A stretch of DNA of 64,000 nucleotides, from NCBI RefSeq assembly GCF_023161965.1, contig NZ_JALNTY010000001.1, positions 1-64,000 on the forward strand. Reading direction: 5' to 3'. Each line of letters starts with the position of its first letter. Position 1 is the stretch's first letter. Position numbers and translations under genes: made by a program. This DNA comes from Anaerosoma tenue. GTDB lineage: Bacteria > Actinomycetota > Coriobacteriia > Anaerosomatales > Anaerosomataceae. This document shows positions 8,624-17,236 of the stretch, in pieces. The notes beneath the pieces were generated by a model that worked only from the letters and a program-made list of their open reading frames with translations, had not been told where the DNA came from and ran no database searches.

Positions 8624-9001
8624 TCACTCCGTTGGCGATTCGTCGTCGGGCACGAACAGCCGCCGCACCTCAACGCCGCCGTCACGCGTCGCCGGATGCG
8701 CACGCGCTGCGTGCACCGCGGTGTCCATATCCGGTGCCGAGATCACATAGAACGCCGCGGGGACGAGATCCGAATCCACGAGCGGGCCGCTCCGCACCTC
8801 GTCGCCGACGATCGTGGTCGCGTCGACGCTCGACTCGAACGCGAAGCCCCGCTGTCCCGCGAAGTAGGAGCCGCCGAGCACCTTGCCGCCCAGCTCCTTG
8901 GCGAGGGCAGGGTAGCGCTCGATCTCATCGAGGTGATGCTTGGAGAGCGCCATCGGGTCTGCTGGCGGTGCAGAATACACGAGCACTCCGAACTGCGGCA
9001 T
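8624..9001 (-). CDS. YCII-related domain protein
   Basis: A 125-residue protein of the YCII/DGPF type. The opening strand MPQFGVLVYSAP, the central DEVRSGPLVDSDLVPAAFYV segment (dimer interface strand) and APDMDTAVHAARAHP are characteristic. In this lineage such proteins often sit beside ECF sigma factors, but none is present here. The biochemical activity is not established. It is followed, on the same strand, by the helical repeat protein. Confidence 0.75.
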   Translation of the reverse strand: MPQFGVLVYSAPPADPMALSKHHLDEIERYPALAKELGGKVLGGSYFAGQRGFAFESSVDATTIVGDEVRSGPLVDSDLVPAAFYVISAPDMDTAVHAARAHPATRDGGVEVRRLFVPDDESPTE

Positions 9002-9174
9002 CCGAGCCTCCTTACGGGTCAGGTCACACGTGTGTCATACCCGAGGCCCATGCCGCACACTCATGGGGTTCAAGAGCACACCCGGTGCGGTATGCTCGTG
9101 AGCGGCGCGGACGAGCAGCTCTCCGTGCACTGGCAGTACCCGCCCTGGCGGCAGCACGACGAGCGGAGGCGAAC

Positions 9175-10125
9175 GTGATCCGGATCAGGCGTAAGACGTT
9201 CAGCGGCAACGAGGTCCAGGAGTTGCGCAGCCTCCCCGAGGATGGAAGCGCGTGGGTCGATGTGGTCAAGCCGTCCGATGCGGAGCTGGACAAGCTCGCG
9301 GAGATGGTGGCGGTCGACCGGGATGTGTTGCGGGCCGCGCTGGATGATGAGGAGCTGCCCCGGCTTGAGGTCGAGGAAGACTATGTGATGGTCATCCTCG
9401 ACGTTCCGCAGGTGGAGCGGGACATGGAGGACTTCATCGTCTACCAGACCTACCCGCTGGGCATCATCCACACGCCGCGGGCCTTCGTGACCGTACGGCT
9501 CTACGAGAGCCACGTGCTCGACCGCTTCGTGAGCGGCGGCTACCGCGGCTTCTCCACACACAAGCGGAGCCGTTTCACCGTGCAGATCGTGCGCGAGGTA
9601 GCCGCAGCCTACGTGAACGCGCTGCGCAGCATCGACACGGCCAGCACTCGCCTCGAGATGAGCCTGCGCAAGTCGATGCAGAACGCGGAGCTGATCCAGA
9701 TGCTCTCCCTCGGGAAGTCGCTGGTCTACTTCTCCACGTCGCTCAAGGCCAACCAGGGAGTGTTGCGACGCATGGCCCGCAATGCGCTCTTCACCGAGTA
9801 CGAGGAAGACGCCGAGTTGCTCGAAGATGCGGTGCTCGAGACCGAGCAGGCCATGGAGATGGCCGAGATCTACACTAACATCCTCAATTCCACGATGGAC
9901 GCGCTGGCGTCGGTGATCTCCAACAACCTCAACGTGGTGATGAAGGTGCTCACCTCGGCAGCGATCGTGATGGCCGTCCCCACGGTGATCGCGAGTTGGT
10001 ACGGCATGAACGTGATCGACATCCCGCTCGCCGAGACTCCCGGGGCGTTCTGGATAGTGGTGGCGATCTCGATCCTCCTCGGCACGGCGATCGGATGGTG
10101 GCTGCGCAAACGGAATCTTATGTAG
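9175..10125 (+). CDS. corA: CorA-family divalent cation transporter
   Basis: A membrane channel for Mg2+ and possibly Co2+/Ni2+, active as a pentamer. The 316-residue protein has the large cytoplasmic N-terminal funnel, the long stalk helix, and two C-terminal membrane helices near residues 257-280 and 285-308. The YGMN signature that forms the selectivity loop lies between them, and the end is a basic KRNLM tail. GTG 9175 after GCGGAGGCG is the start; the frame upstream is arginine-rich shadow sequence. It appears to be monocistronic. Confidence 0.93.
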   Translation: MIRIRRKTFSGNEVQELRSLPEDGSAWVDVVKPSDAELDKLAEMVAVDRDVLRAALDDEELPRLEVEEDYVMVILDVPQVERDMEDFIVYQTYPLGIIHTPRAFVTVRLYESHVLDRFVSGGYRGFSTHKRSRFTVQIVREVAAAYVNALRSIDTASTRLEMSLRKSMQNAELIQMLSLGKSLVYFSTSLKANQGVLRRMARNALFTEYEEDAELLEDAVLETEQAMEMAEIYTNILNSTMDALASVISNNLNVVMKVLTSAAIVMAVPTVIASWYGMNVIDIPLAETPGAFWIVVAISILLGTAIGWWLRKRNLM

Positions 10126-10179
10126 GAGAAGGGGCGCGAGCATCGATATGACCGGCGATCCGTTGAGAGAGGTGCACCC

Positions 10180-10608
10180 ATGGCCGAGTTGAAGACCCAG
10201 CCCACCAACGCGAGCGTCGATGACTTCATCGCGGAGGCGTGCGGTGAAGGCAGGAGCGACGACTGCCGTGCGCTCGTGGAGATGATGTCCCGCCTCTCCG
10301 GATCCCATCCGGTCATGTGGGGCCCGAGCATCGTCGGCTTCGGGAGCTATCACTACCGGTACGCCAGCGGGCGTGAGGGCGACTGGTTCGAAGTGGGGTT
10401 CTCGCCCCGCAAGCGTGACCTCACGCTGTACATCATGTCCGGCTTCGACGGGTACGAGGATCTGCTCGCGCGACTCGGGACGTTCCGCACCGGCGTGTCA
10501 TGTCTGTACGTGAAGAGCCTCGCCGATATCGACCTGCAGGTCCTTGAGGAGCTCGTCTCAGCTTCCATCGCCCACGTGCGTGCCGAGATGGACACAACCC
10601 ACCGCTGA
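10180..10608 (+). CDS. DUF1801 protein
   Basis: A 142-residue cytosolic DUF1801 protein. Family features include VDDFIAEACGEGRSDDC near the N-terminus, MWGPSIVGFGSYHYRYASG in the middle, and GFSPRKRDLTLYIMSG. It begins with ATG 10180 after GAGAGAGG. It differs from the DUF1801 protein at 1650 and belongs to the longer subgroup with the central GPSIVGFG motif. It follows corA by 54 bases. Confidence 0.85.
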   Translation: MAELKTQPTNASVDDFIAEACGEGRSDDCRALVEMMSRLSGSHPVMWGPSIVGFGSYHYRYASGREGDWFEVGFSPRKRDLTLYIMSGFDGYEDLLARLGTFRTGVSCLYVKSLADIDLQVLEELVSASIAHVRAEMDTTHR

Positions 10609-10797
10609 GCTGCACGAGGCAGCGGCCGTACGTCAGACGGAGGCGCCTTTCGTCATCTTGCCGCATCCAAGAGGCCTTTCAGACGTTATCGTATGCGGTG
10701 GCTCGTGCCTGCGACCTCACACGTCGGCTGGATGTGGGCCACCTGTCACCCCGGCGAATGGTTACCGTGCGCGCCGCGCACGTGCAGCGGAGGGACC

Positions 10798-11286
10798 GTG
10801 ATCGGCATGACCGTGGCGCAGTTCTTCGATCGGGCGATCTCCTGGGAGCGAGCAGCCGAGGTCTTCTACTCAGCGCTCGCGGAGATGTTCGTCGCCGATC
10901 TTGCTGCACGCGACATCTGGCTCAAGATGGCGGCCGACGAGGCGCTTCACGTGACCCTGCTTGAGACGGGACTTGTCCACCTTGCCGACGACGAGAGGGC
11001 ACAGGCGCTGACAGCGCATCAGCTCGATGTCGTTGACTCGATCGAGCGCGAGCTCCGGGAGATCCGGAGCGAGAAGATCGCCACGCTCGATGATGCGTAC
11101 GAACTCGCCAACAGGCTCGAGAGCTCGGAGATCAACAGCGTCTTCCAGATGCTCGTGCTGGACAAGCTTGAGCCGGATACGCGGAGCGAGCTGGTGAGGT
11201 CGCAGTTCGAAGAGCACGTGGCACGTCTTGCCGAGTTGCGGCGCGCGTTCACACGCGAGGAGCGCAGAGCGCTCTCGTGCTCCTGA
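10798..11286 (+). CDS. Ferritin-like domain protein
   Basis: A 162-residue four-helix protein resembling rubrerythrin/ferritin-like domains. Helix 1 carries WERAAEVFYSALAEMF, helix 2 carries DEALH (ExxH metal ligand pattern), helix 3 LESSEINSVFQML and helix 4 QFEEHVARL. The fourth helix reads EEH rather than a clean ExxH, so a complete diiron site is uncertain. GTG 10798 lies five bases after AGCGGAGGG and is preferred to ATG 10807. No rubredoxin domain is attached. It could act in oxidative stress or simply bind iron. Confidence 0.7.
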   Translation: MIGMTVAQFFDRAISWERAAEVFYSALAEMFVADLAARDIWLKMAADEALHVTLLETGLVHLADDERAQALTAHQLDVVDSIERELREIRSEKIATLDDAYELANRLESSEINSVFQMLVLDKLEPDTRSELVRSQFEEHVARLAELRRAFTREERRALSCS

Positions 11287-11428
11287 GCGGTGCGCCCGTG
11301 GACAGCCGGATGTGCGCCACGCATGCGGCCGGATCCACGCTGGATGTGGTAGCGTAGTCGGCTGTGAAGGGCCGCATCGCGGCGTTCCCGCTCCGCGCAG
11401 ACCGCTGTTGACCAGAAGGGGATCGACG

Positions 11429-11905
11429 ATGAACAAGAAGGGCCTCACCCGGGCACTCTTCCTCGCGCTCGCGCTCGTGCTTTCACTCGCGCTTTTCGGT
11501 TGCGGCAGCGACGAGGCTGACTCGTCGTCATCATGGGGTGAGTCCTCGCAATCCAGCGACACCAGCGGTACCGTCGCCGACGCGGGATCCCAGGCTGCAC
11601 CGGCCGACTTCGATGACATCCCCGACCTGTCGGACTATGAGATGGTCGACGAGACCGAGATGGGCACCGAGCTGTACGTGACGTTCGAGGGCGATGCGGA
11701 CCCCGAGCAGGCGCTCGCCGATTTCGGCGCATGGGCGGAGGCGAATGGGTGGACGGCGCTGGACGTCGACTGGCCCAACACCGACCTGGCGTTCGAAAAG
11801 GCCGATCGGGTCTACCCCTTGAAGATCTCGGCCTACCCACGCTCAGGCGGCTCGGAGATCCTGCTCATCATGCCTGCCGAGGGAGAGAAGCTCGGCGACT
11901 GGTAG
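11429..11905 (+). CDS. Lipoprotein, paralogue of the one at 7190
   Basis: A 158-residue lipoprotein: basic start MNKKG, hydrophobic core, lipobox with Cys in ALFGCGSD near residue 23, a Ser-rich linker to residue ~50, then a domain with FDDIPDLSDYE, GTELYV, EQALADFGAW, DRVYPLKIS and terminal EGEKLGDW. It shares most conserved positions with the lipoprotein at 7190, so one arose from the other by duplication. Each copy has its own signal peptide and ribosome site (AGAAGGGGA here). The family was not recognised. Confidence 0.8.
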   Translation: MNKKGLTRALFLALALVLSLALFGCGSDEADSSSSWGESSQSSDTSGTVADAGSQAAPADFDDIPDLSDYEMVDETEMGTELYVTFEGDADPEQALADFGAWAEANGWTALDVDWPNTDLAFEKADRVYPLKISAYPRSGGSEILLIMPAEGEKLGDW

Positions 11906-11915
11906 GCTGCTCGGC

Positions 11916-12278
11916 TCAGGGCGTGATCATCACCGGGCCGTCGGCATCGTCGTCGCGCTTCTCGGTCGCACGGGGCCGGTAGTTCGCGGGTACGGCGCGG
12001 GCGTTCGACCATTCCACCATCGTGGCATCGCACACGGCACAGAGCACGGTCTCGCCCATGGCCACGATCGACAGCTGCGTGCCGCGCGAGAACTGCGTGA
12101 GTGCGTGCGGGCGCTTGACGAGGTCGGTCCCGCCACAGGTGACGCACCGCTCGGGCTCTTCGTCGCGAAGCCATGAACGTCCGCACGCCCCGCAGGTGAT
12201 ACGGATACCGTCGGGTGTCTCAGAACCGCGTATGTCGTCCGACTCGCCGCAGTCCGGGCAGGCGATCGTTCGGGCCAT
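11916..12278 (-). CDS. Multi-zinc-ribbon protein
   Basis: A 120-residue soluble protein with four Cys pairs: ACPDCGES, TCGACGRS, RCVTCGGTD and LCAVCDAT. The first three look like zinc-ribbon knuckles; the fourth could bind metal with the third. The tail is acidic. ATG at 12278 has AAGGAGTC upstream on the minus strand; a longer frame upstream is antisense to the acetyltransferase gene. It converges on the lipoprotein at 11429, with only ten bases between stops. A nucleic-acid or protein-binding role is possible but not shown. Confidence 0.7.
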   Translation of the reverse strand: MARTIACPDCGESDDIRGSETPDGIRITCGACGRSWLRDEEPERCVTCGGTDLVKRPHALTQFSRGTQLSIVAMGETVLCAVCDATMVEWSNARAVPANYRPRATEKRDDDADGPVMITP

Positions 12279-12465
12279 GGCAGACTCCTTGCGTCGTGGC
12301 GCGGCCATCATGCGTGTGTGACCCCGAGGGTACCAGCGCGATCTCTCCGCGTCTCGCAGACGGAGCAAGGCGTTGGCGACGGTCCTGCGAGTGTCGCCTC
12401 GATGCGCTACCCTGCTGGAGGCCGGTCGAACCGGTGCACGGACAGCGTCAGAAGGGAGCAGGCTT

Positions 12466-12972
12466 GTGATCATCCGCCTCGAGACCCCGCGCGACGTAGA
12501 CTCGATACGCGATATCACCATCGCTGCGTTCAAGGACCACCCGTTCAGCAGGCAGACGGAGCACCTCATCGTCGATGCGTTACGAGAAGCGGGCGCTTTG
12601 CAGGTGTCGCTGGTCGCCGAGACGGGCGGCGACGTAGTGGGACACATCGCATTCTCGCCCGCAGTGGTGGGCGACGCGCTCACCGGTTGGTTCCTTCTAG
12701 GCCCGGTCTCGGTACATCCCGACCACCAGGGGTCGGGAGTGGGCCGCGCGCTCGTCGAGGCAGGATTGGATGTGCTTCGTTCGAGAAGCGCATCCGGATG
12801 CGTTCTGGTGGGCGACCCGTCGTTCTACGCGCGGTTCGGTTTTCAGCAGTGCGGAGACGCCACGTATCCCGGTGTGCCGGCAGACAATGTTCTATGCCTG
12901 GCACTCGGTGATGAGACGCCATCGGGCGAGATCCGTCATCATCCCGCGTTCGACGCCTCACCCGCAGAGTAG
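12466..12972 (+). CDS. GNAT-family N-acetyltransferase
   Basis: A 168-residue acetyltransferase of the YhbS-like GNAT subgroup, using acetyl-CoA. The first strand and helix carry IRLETPRDVDSIRDI. The acetyl-CoA pyrophosphate loop is HPDHQGSGVGRALVEAG, a clear Q/RxxGxG/A motif near residues 84-101. DPSFYARFGFQ is the characteristic C-terminal motif. GTG 12466 follows GAAGGGAGCAGG. The substrate is unknown. Confidence 0.85.
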   Translation: MIIRLETPRDVDSIRDITIAAFKDHPFSRQTEHLIVDALREAGALQVSLVAETGGDVVGHIAFSPAVVGDALTGWFLLGPVSVHPDHQGSGVGRALVEAGLDVLRSRSASGCVLVGDPSFYARFGFQQCGDATYPGVPADNVLCLALGDETPSGEIRHHPAFDASPAE

Positions 12973-13002
12973 GGGAGCGCCCCTCAAGACAGGAGGCCGT
13001 AG

Positions 13003-14895
13003 GTGTTCGTGGTCCCGGGGTCGAACAGCCGATCGGGAGTCAGTTCGTTCAAGCTGGACCCTTCGGTCAAAGACGCCAAGGTGGCGCCAGGCACGTCCCG
13101 GCGCATCCTGGGGCTGCTGCGACCGTACCGCGCCATGGTCGCCGGGTTCCTCGTACTGGTGGCGGTCGATGCCGTTATCGGCGCCGTGGATCCGCTCATC
13201 TACCGGGAGATCATCAACCGGGGCATCCTGGGAGGCGACGCGGGGCTCGTCATCTCGCTGGCGCTCCTGATCGCGGGCCTGGCCGTGCTCGACGGCGGCG
13301 TCCTGCTGGTCCAGCGGTATCTCGGACTCCGCATCGGCGAGGGTCTCATCTACGACATGCGTACGAGGGTCTATGCGCACGTGCAGCGGATGGGACTCGG
13401 CTTCTTCGTGCGAACCCAGACCGGCGCACTGGTGAGCCGGCTCGACAACGACGTCCAGGGTGCCCAGACGGCGCTCACCAACGTGCTTTCAACGGTCATC
13501 GGCAACCTGATGCGCGTGACGCTCGTGCTGATCGCGATGTTCGCGTTGTCGTGGAAGCTCACGCTGATCGCGCTCATACTGCTTCCCGTGTTCGCCTTGC
13601 CAGCGCGCTGGGTGGGGCAGCGGATGCGCCGCATCACCCGCGAGGGCTACGACCTGAGCGCCGAGATGAACACGATGATGGTGGAGCGCTTCAACGTGGC
13701 CGGTGCGCTCCTGGTGAAGCTCTTCGGTCGACGCGCAGATGAGGAGGCCGAGTTCGCCGGGAAGGCGGCCCGGGTCCGCGATATCGCGGTGACCCGGGGA
13801 GTATACGGCCGCATGTTCTTCGTGTCGCTCACACTCACCGCAGCGTTGGGCACGGCGCTTGTGTACGGATGGGGCGGCGCGATGGCTGCCCGTGGTCTCG
13901 TCGACGTGGGTACGGTCGTCGCCCTCACGGCATACCTCAACCGTTTGTATGGGCCCCTCACGGCGCTGTCCAACATCAACGTCGACGTCATGACCGCGCT
14001 CGTCTCCTTCGAGCGTGTCTTCGAGGTGTTGGATCTACCGCTCCTGGTGAAGGACAAGCCAGACGCGGTGACTCTCGATCGCGGTCCGGCGCGCGTGGAG
14101 TTCGAGAACGTGGAGTTCTCGTATCCGTCGTCGAAAGACGTGTCGCTCGCCTCGCTCGAGTCGGTAGCCGTCACCGACCTGCCCGAAGGGCAAGCCGTGC
14201 TCCGTGACATCAGTTTCGTCGCAGAACCCGGGAAGCTCGTCGCGCTGGTCGGCCCCTCGGGCGCCGGGAAGTCGACCATCAGCTACCTGATCCCGCGTCT
14301 GTACGACACCGACAGCGGGGCCGTGCGAGTCAATGGAGTGGATGTTCGCGACGCCACCCTCGAATCGCTGCATGATGTCGTGAGCATGGTCACGCAGGAC
14401 CCCCATCTCTTCCACGACACCCTTCGAGCGAACCTGCTCTATGCGGATCCCGATGCCACACCGGACGAGCTCATAGCTGCGCTCGAAGGCGCGCAGATCC
14501 GCACGCTCGTGGACTCGCTGCCCGAGGGTCTCGACACGCTCGTGGGCGACCGCGGCTACCGGCTCTCGGGCGGAGAGAAGCAGCGGATCGCGATCGCGCG
14601 ACTGCTCCTGAAGGCGCCCGACGTCGTCGTGCTTGACGAGGCGACCGCCCATCTCGACTCCGAATCGGAGGCGGCGGTGCAGCGCGCGCTGAAGACGGCG
14701 CTTGCCGGACGGACCTCGATCGTCATCGCCCACCGCCTGTCCACCATCCGCGATGCCGACCTCATCCTGGTGGTGGATGGCGGAAGGATCGTGGAACACG
14801 GGGCTCACGAGAGCCTGCTGGCCGCCGGTGGACTGTACGCCGAGCTCTATCACACGCAGTTCCGCACGGAGCCGGCGGGCGACGAGGGCTCCTGA
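13003..14895 (+). CDS. ABC exporter, fused membrane and ATPase domains
   Basis: A 630-residue half-transporter of the MsbA/LmrA type that would work as a dimer, exporting an unknown substrate. The six-helix membrane domain spans about residues 40-330. The ATPase domain follows, with Walker A GPSGAGKST near 417-425, the Q-loop VTQDPHLF, the signature LSGGEKQ, Walker B VVVLDEAT and the H-loop IAHRLS. An insert of about 20 residues lies before the VLRDISF strand. GTG 13003 follows GACAGGAGG. It starts 30 bases after the acetyltransferase gene and may share its transcript. Confidence 0.9.
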   Translation: MFVVPGSNSRSGVSSFKLDPSVKDAKVAPGTSRRILGLLRPYRAMVAGFLVLVAVDAVIGAVDPLIYREIINRGILGGDAGLVISLALLIAGLAVLDGGVLLVQRYLGLRIGEGLIYDMRTRVYAHVQRMGLGFFVRTQTGALVSRLDNDVQGAQTALTNVLSTVIGNLMRVTLVLIAMFALSWKLTLIALILLPVFALPARWVGQRMRRITREGYDLSAEMNTMMVERFNVAGALLVKLFGRRADEEAEFAGKAARVRDIAVTRGVYGRMFFVSLTLTAALGTALVYGWGGAMAARGLVDVGTVVALTAYLNRLYGPLTALSNINVDVMTALVSFERVFEVLDLPLLVKDKPDAVTLDRGPARVEFENVEFSYPSSKDVSLASLESVAVTDLPEGQAVLRDISFVAEPGKLVALVGPSGAGKSTISYLIPRLYDTDSGAVRVNGVDVRDATLESLHDVVSMVTQDPHLFHDTLRANLLYADPDATPDELIAALEGAQIRTLVDSLPEGLDTLVGDRGYRLSGGEKQRIAIARLLLKAPDVVVLDEATAHLDSESEAAVQRALKTALAGRTSIVIAHRLSTIRDADLILVVDGGRIVEHGAHESLLAAGGLYAELYHTQFRTEPAGDEGS

Positions 14896-14951
14896 GTGCT
14901 CTAGACGACTGTCAGACGCGGGCGAACGTCCGTCGCACACGTTCTGCACCA

Positions 14952-14978
14952 TTGAGGGTCATACCCCGCTGCTATACT
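14952..14978 (+). promoter_or_regulatory. Possible sigma-70-type promoter
   Basis: TTGAGG at 14952-14957 and TATACT at 14973-14978 precede the gene at 15028. The 15-base spacer is shorter than ideal. The -10 is the same hexamer as at the secG and tRNA-Leu promoters, which raises confidence. Confidence 0.4.
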
Positions 14979-15027
14979 CTCAGGACTGGCAGCAAAGACC
15001 CGCATCAGCGGTGAAGGGAGCAGTGCC

Positions 15028-15381
15028 GTGAAGTTCCTCATTCGTATGCTGTTCAGCGCCGCGGCCATCTTCGGTGTGGCCTACCTTTCCGACGGCGCGC
15101 TACTCAAGGTCGACGCCTTCTGGCCCTCCGCGGTGATCGCGGCGCTCGTGCTCGCGGTCGTGAACGCGGTGGTCAAGCCGATCGTGCACGTCCTTTCACT
15201 CCCGGTCACGGTCCTCACGCTCGGTCTGTTCTCGCTCGTGATCAGCGCAGGCATGCTCTATCTCGTGGCGTGGGTGGTCGACGGGGTCTCCACCACCGGC
15301 TTCTGGCAGACACTTGTCTCAGCGGTCATCATCGCCATCGTCACGTCGGTAGGCACATCGCTGGCTGATTCGGGCAAGTAG
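15028..15381 (+). CDS. Phage-holin-4-like membrane protein (PF04020 type)
   Basis: A 117-residue protein with four membrane helices, matching the chromosomal phage_holin_4_2 family (YvlD-like): FGVAYLSDG after helix 1, ALVLAVVNAVVKPIV in helix 2, LSLPVTVLTLGLFSLVIS in helix 3 and VVSAV-like helix 4. The NAVVKPIV and LPVT motifs are hallmarks. Despite the name, members are ordinary chromosomal membrane proteins of unknown role. GTG 15028 follows GAAGGGAGCAG. rapZ begins 14 bases downstream, so it may lead that operon. Confidence 0.8.
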   Translation: MKFLIRMLFSAAAIFGVAYLSDGALLKVDAFWPSAVIAALVLAVVNAVVKPIVHVLSLPVTVLTLGLFSLVISAGMLYLVAWVVDGVSTTGFWQTLVSAVIIAIVTSVGTSLADSGK

Positions 15382-15395
15382 TCGAGGAGGCTGAG

Positions 15396-16313
15396 ATGGC
15401 CGGAGACATCGACATCGGCGATTCATCGCCCGCGCCGGTTGCCGAGCGCGATCTGGTGCTCATCACCGGGATGTCGGGCGCGGGCCGTACGCAGGCGATC
15501 CACACGTTCGAGGACTTGGGCTATTTCTGCATCGACAACCTGCCGCCGGCGCTTCTCGGACAGTTGGTCTCGCTTGCCGCGCTGCCGGGCAGCCGCGTGC
15601 GCAAGGTCGCCGTGGTGTGCGACGTGCGCGGCGGGGCGTTCTTCGAGGAGCTCATCAGCGAGATCGACCGTCTTGAGGCCCGCGGCGAGCGGCCACGCAT
15701 ACTGTTCCTCACGGCCGACGACCGCACGCTCGTGAACCGCTTCAAGGAGACCCGTCGGCGGCATCCCCTTGCCGACATCGGGTCGGTCACAGAGGGGATA
15801 TCCCGGGAGCGCGAGCTCCTACAGGCGGTGGAGCAGCGCGCCGATCTGCTCATCGACACCACGGACCTGCCGCCCAGACGACTGCGCGCACTCATCCGCG
15901 AGGAGTTCATCACCGCGGGTCGTGAGACCCAGTTGATGGTCACTGTCTCCTCGTTCGGGTTCAAGTACGGCGTGCCCATCGACGCGGACGTCGTGATGGA
16001 CGTGCGCTTCCTGCCCAATCCGTACTACCTCGACAGACTTCGCTCCAAGACCGGACTCCAGGACGAGGTCAGGGAGTTCGTGTTCAGCAAGCCGGAGGCG
16101 GAGATCTTCCTGGACCGGTGGTATCCGCTGATCGAGTTCCTGCTGCCCAACTACCTCTCAGAGGGCAAGACCGCGCTCCACATCGCGCTTGGCTGCACGG
16201 GCGGCATGCACCGCAGCGTGGCGCTCGCGGAAGAGACGGCCGCGCATGTCCAGCGACTCGGCTACACGGTGACGGTCACGCATCGCGACATCTCGAAGGA
16301 CAGGACGCGATGA
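15396..16313 (+). CDS. rapZ: RapZ-family nucleotide-binding protein
   Basis: A 305-residue RapZ/YvcJ protein. The P-loop near residues 24-33 is GMSGAGRTQ, with Arg in place of Lys as seen in actinobacterial members, followed by FEDLGYFCIDNLPP. The C-terminal domain carries FGFKYGVP, DVRFLPNPY and the HIALGCTGGMHRSV motif, which in E. coli forms the RNA/metabolite-binding part. In E. coli RapZ tunes glucosamine-6-phosphate synthase through small RNAs; in Gram-positive bacteria the role is less clear. The stop overlaps yvcK by four bases (ATGA). Confidence 0.95.
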   Translation: MAGDIDIGDSSPAPVAERDLVLITGMSGAGRTQAIHTFEDLGYFCIDNLPPALLGQLVSLAALPGSRVRKVAVVCDVRGGAFFEELISEIDRLEARGERPRILFLTADDRTLVNRFKETRRRHPLADIGSVTEGISRERELLQAVEQRADLLIDTTDLPPRRLRALIREEFITAGRETQLMVTVSSFGFKYGVPIDADVVMDVRFLPNPYYLDRLRSKTGLQDEVREFVFSKPEAEIFLDRWYPLIEFLLPNYLSEGKTALHIALGCTGGMHRSVALAEETAAHVQRLGYTVTVTHRDISKDRTR

Positions 16314-17236
16314 CGACGGGCGGCTCAGCGGTAGCGATCGGCGGCGGGACAGGGCTCCCTCTGGTGCTGCGCTGCATGCTCCGGGCCGGTCTCGAGCCCA
16401 CGGCCGTGGTGACCATGGCCGACGACGGCGGCTCCTCCGGGCACCTGCGCCGGGAGCTGGGGATGCTCCCGCCCGGTGACATCCGCAACTGTCTTGTGGC
16501 GTTGGCCGATCCCGGGAGCGAGCTCGCGCCGGTCTTCCAGTACCGGTTCGCCTCGGGGGAAGGTCTGGCGGGTCATGCCATCGGGAATCTGATCATCGCC
16601 GCGCTCGCGGACCTCGAAGGTGGCTTCGGCGAGGCGGTGGAGGCTGCCGGCCGGATGCTCGGGGTTCGCGGGAGCGTGGTACCGTCCACCCTCGCAGACG
16701 TGGTCCTCTCCGGATGGGACAGTGCGGGCCGACGTGTGATCGGACAGGCCAGGGTGGCCGAGACGGAAGGTCCCATATCGCAGGTCCGTCTCGAGCCGCG
16801 CGATGCTCCTGCCTATGGCCCGGCTCTTGACGCCATCCGTGACGCCGATGTGGTGGTGATCGGCCCGGGCAGCCTCTTCACCAGCATCATCCCCAACTTC
16901 CTCGTGAGTGGCGTGACCGACGCGCTTCGCGAGAGCGACGCGCGTGTCGTGTACGTGTGCAACGTGGCGAACATGCGTGGCGAGACCCAGGGAATGGATG
17001 CCGCCGACCACGTGGACGCTCTCGTCGCGCACGGCCTGGAGGGCCTGATCGACGTAGCGCTCGTGGATATCCCTGCCGAGCCGGCGGGTCGTAGGCATGT
17101 CCTGGCGGGCGACGATCAGCTTTCGCGGATCCGGGCTCACGGCGTGCGTGTCGTGACCGCCGACCTCACCGACGCCGGTGACCCCGCGCGTCACGATCAG
17201 GACAGACTGCTCGCGGCGCTCACGGAGGTGTGGTGA
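16310..17236 (+). CDS. yvcK: YvcK/CofD-like gluconeogenesis factor
   Basis: A 308-residue CofD-related protein that binds UDP-sugars and is needed for cell-wall homeostasis and growth on gluconeogenic carbon in Bacillus and mycobacteria (CuvA). Motifs include the N-terminal AIGGGTGLPLVLR, the TMADDGGSSG signature, PPGDIRNCLVALAD, IGPGSLFTSIIPN and CNVANMRGET. The start ATG 16310 overlaps the rapZ stop by four bases, and whiA follows directly. The rapZ-yvcK-whiA order is the standard Gram-positive arrangement. Confidence 0.95.
   Translation: MTTGGSAVAIGGGTGLPLVLRCMLRAGLEPTAVVTMADDGGSSGHLRRELGMLPPGDIRNCLVALADPGSELAPVFQYRFASGEGLAGHAIGNLIIAALADLEGGFGEAVEAAGRMLGVRGSVVPSTLADVVLSGWDSAGRRVIGQARVAETEGPISQVRLEPRDAPAYGPALDAIRDADVVVIGPGSLFTSIIPNFLVSGVTDALRESDARVVYVCNVANMRGETQGMDAADHVDALVAHGLEGLIDVALVDIPAEPAGRRHVLAGDDQLSRIRAHGVRVVTADLTDAGDPARHDQDRLLAALTEVW

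Noticed and set aside
15028-15381. Prophage holin gene
   Set aside because: The PF04020 name refers to phage holins, but members are chromosomal membrane proteins and no phage genes surround this one.
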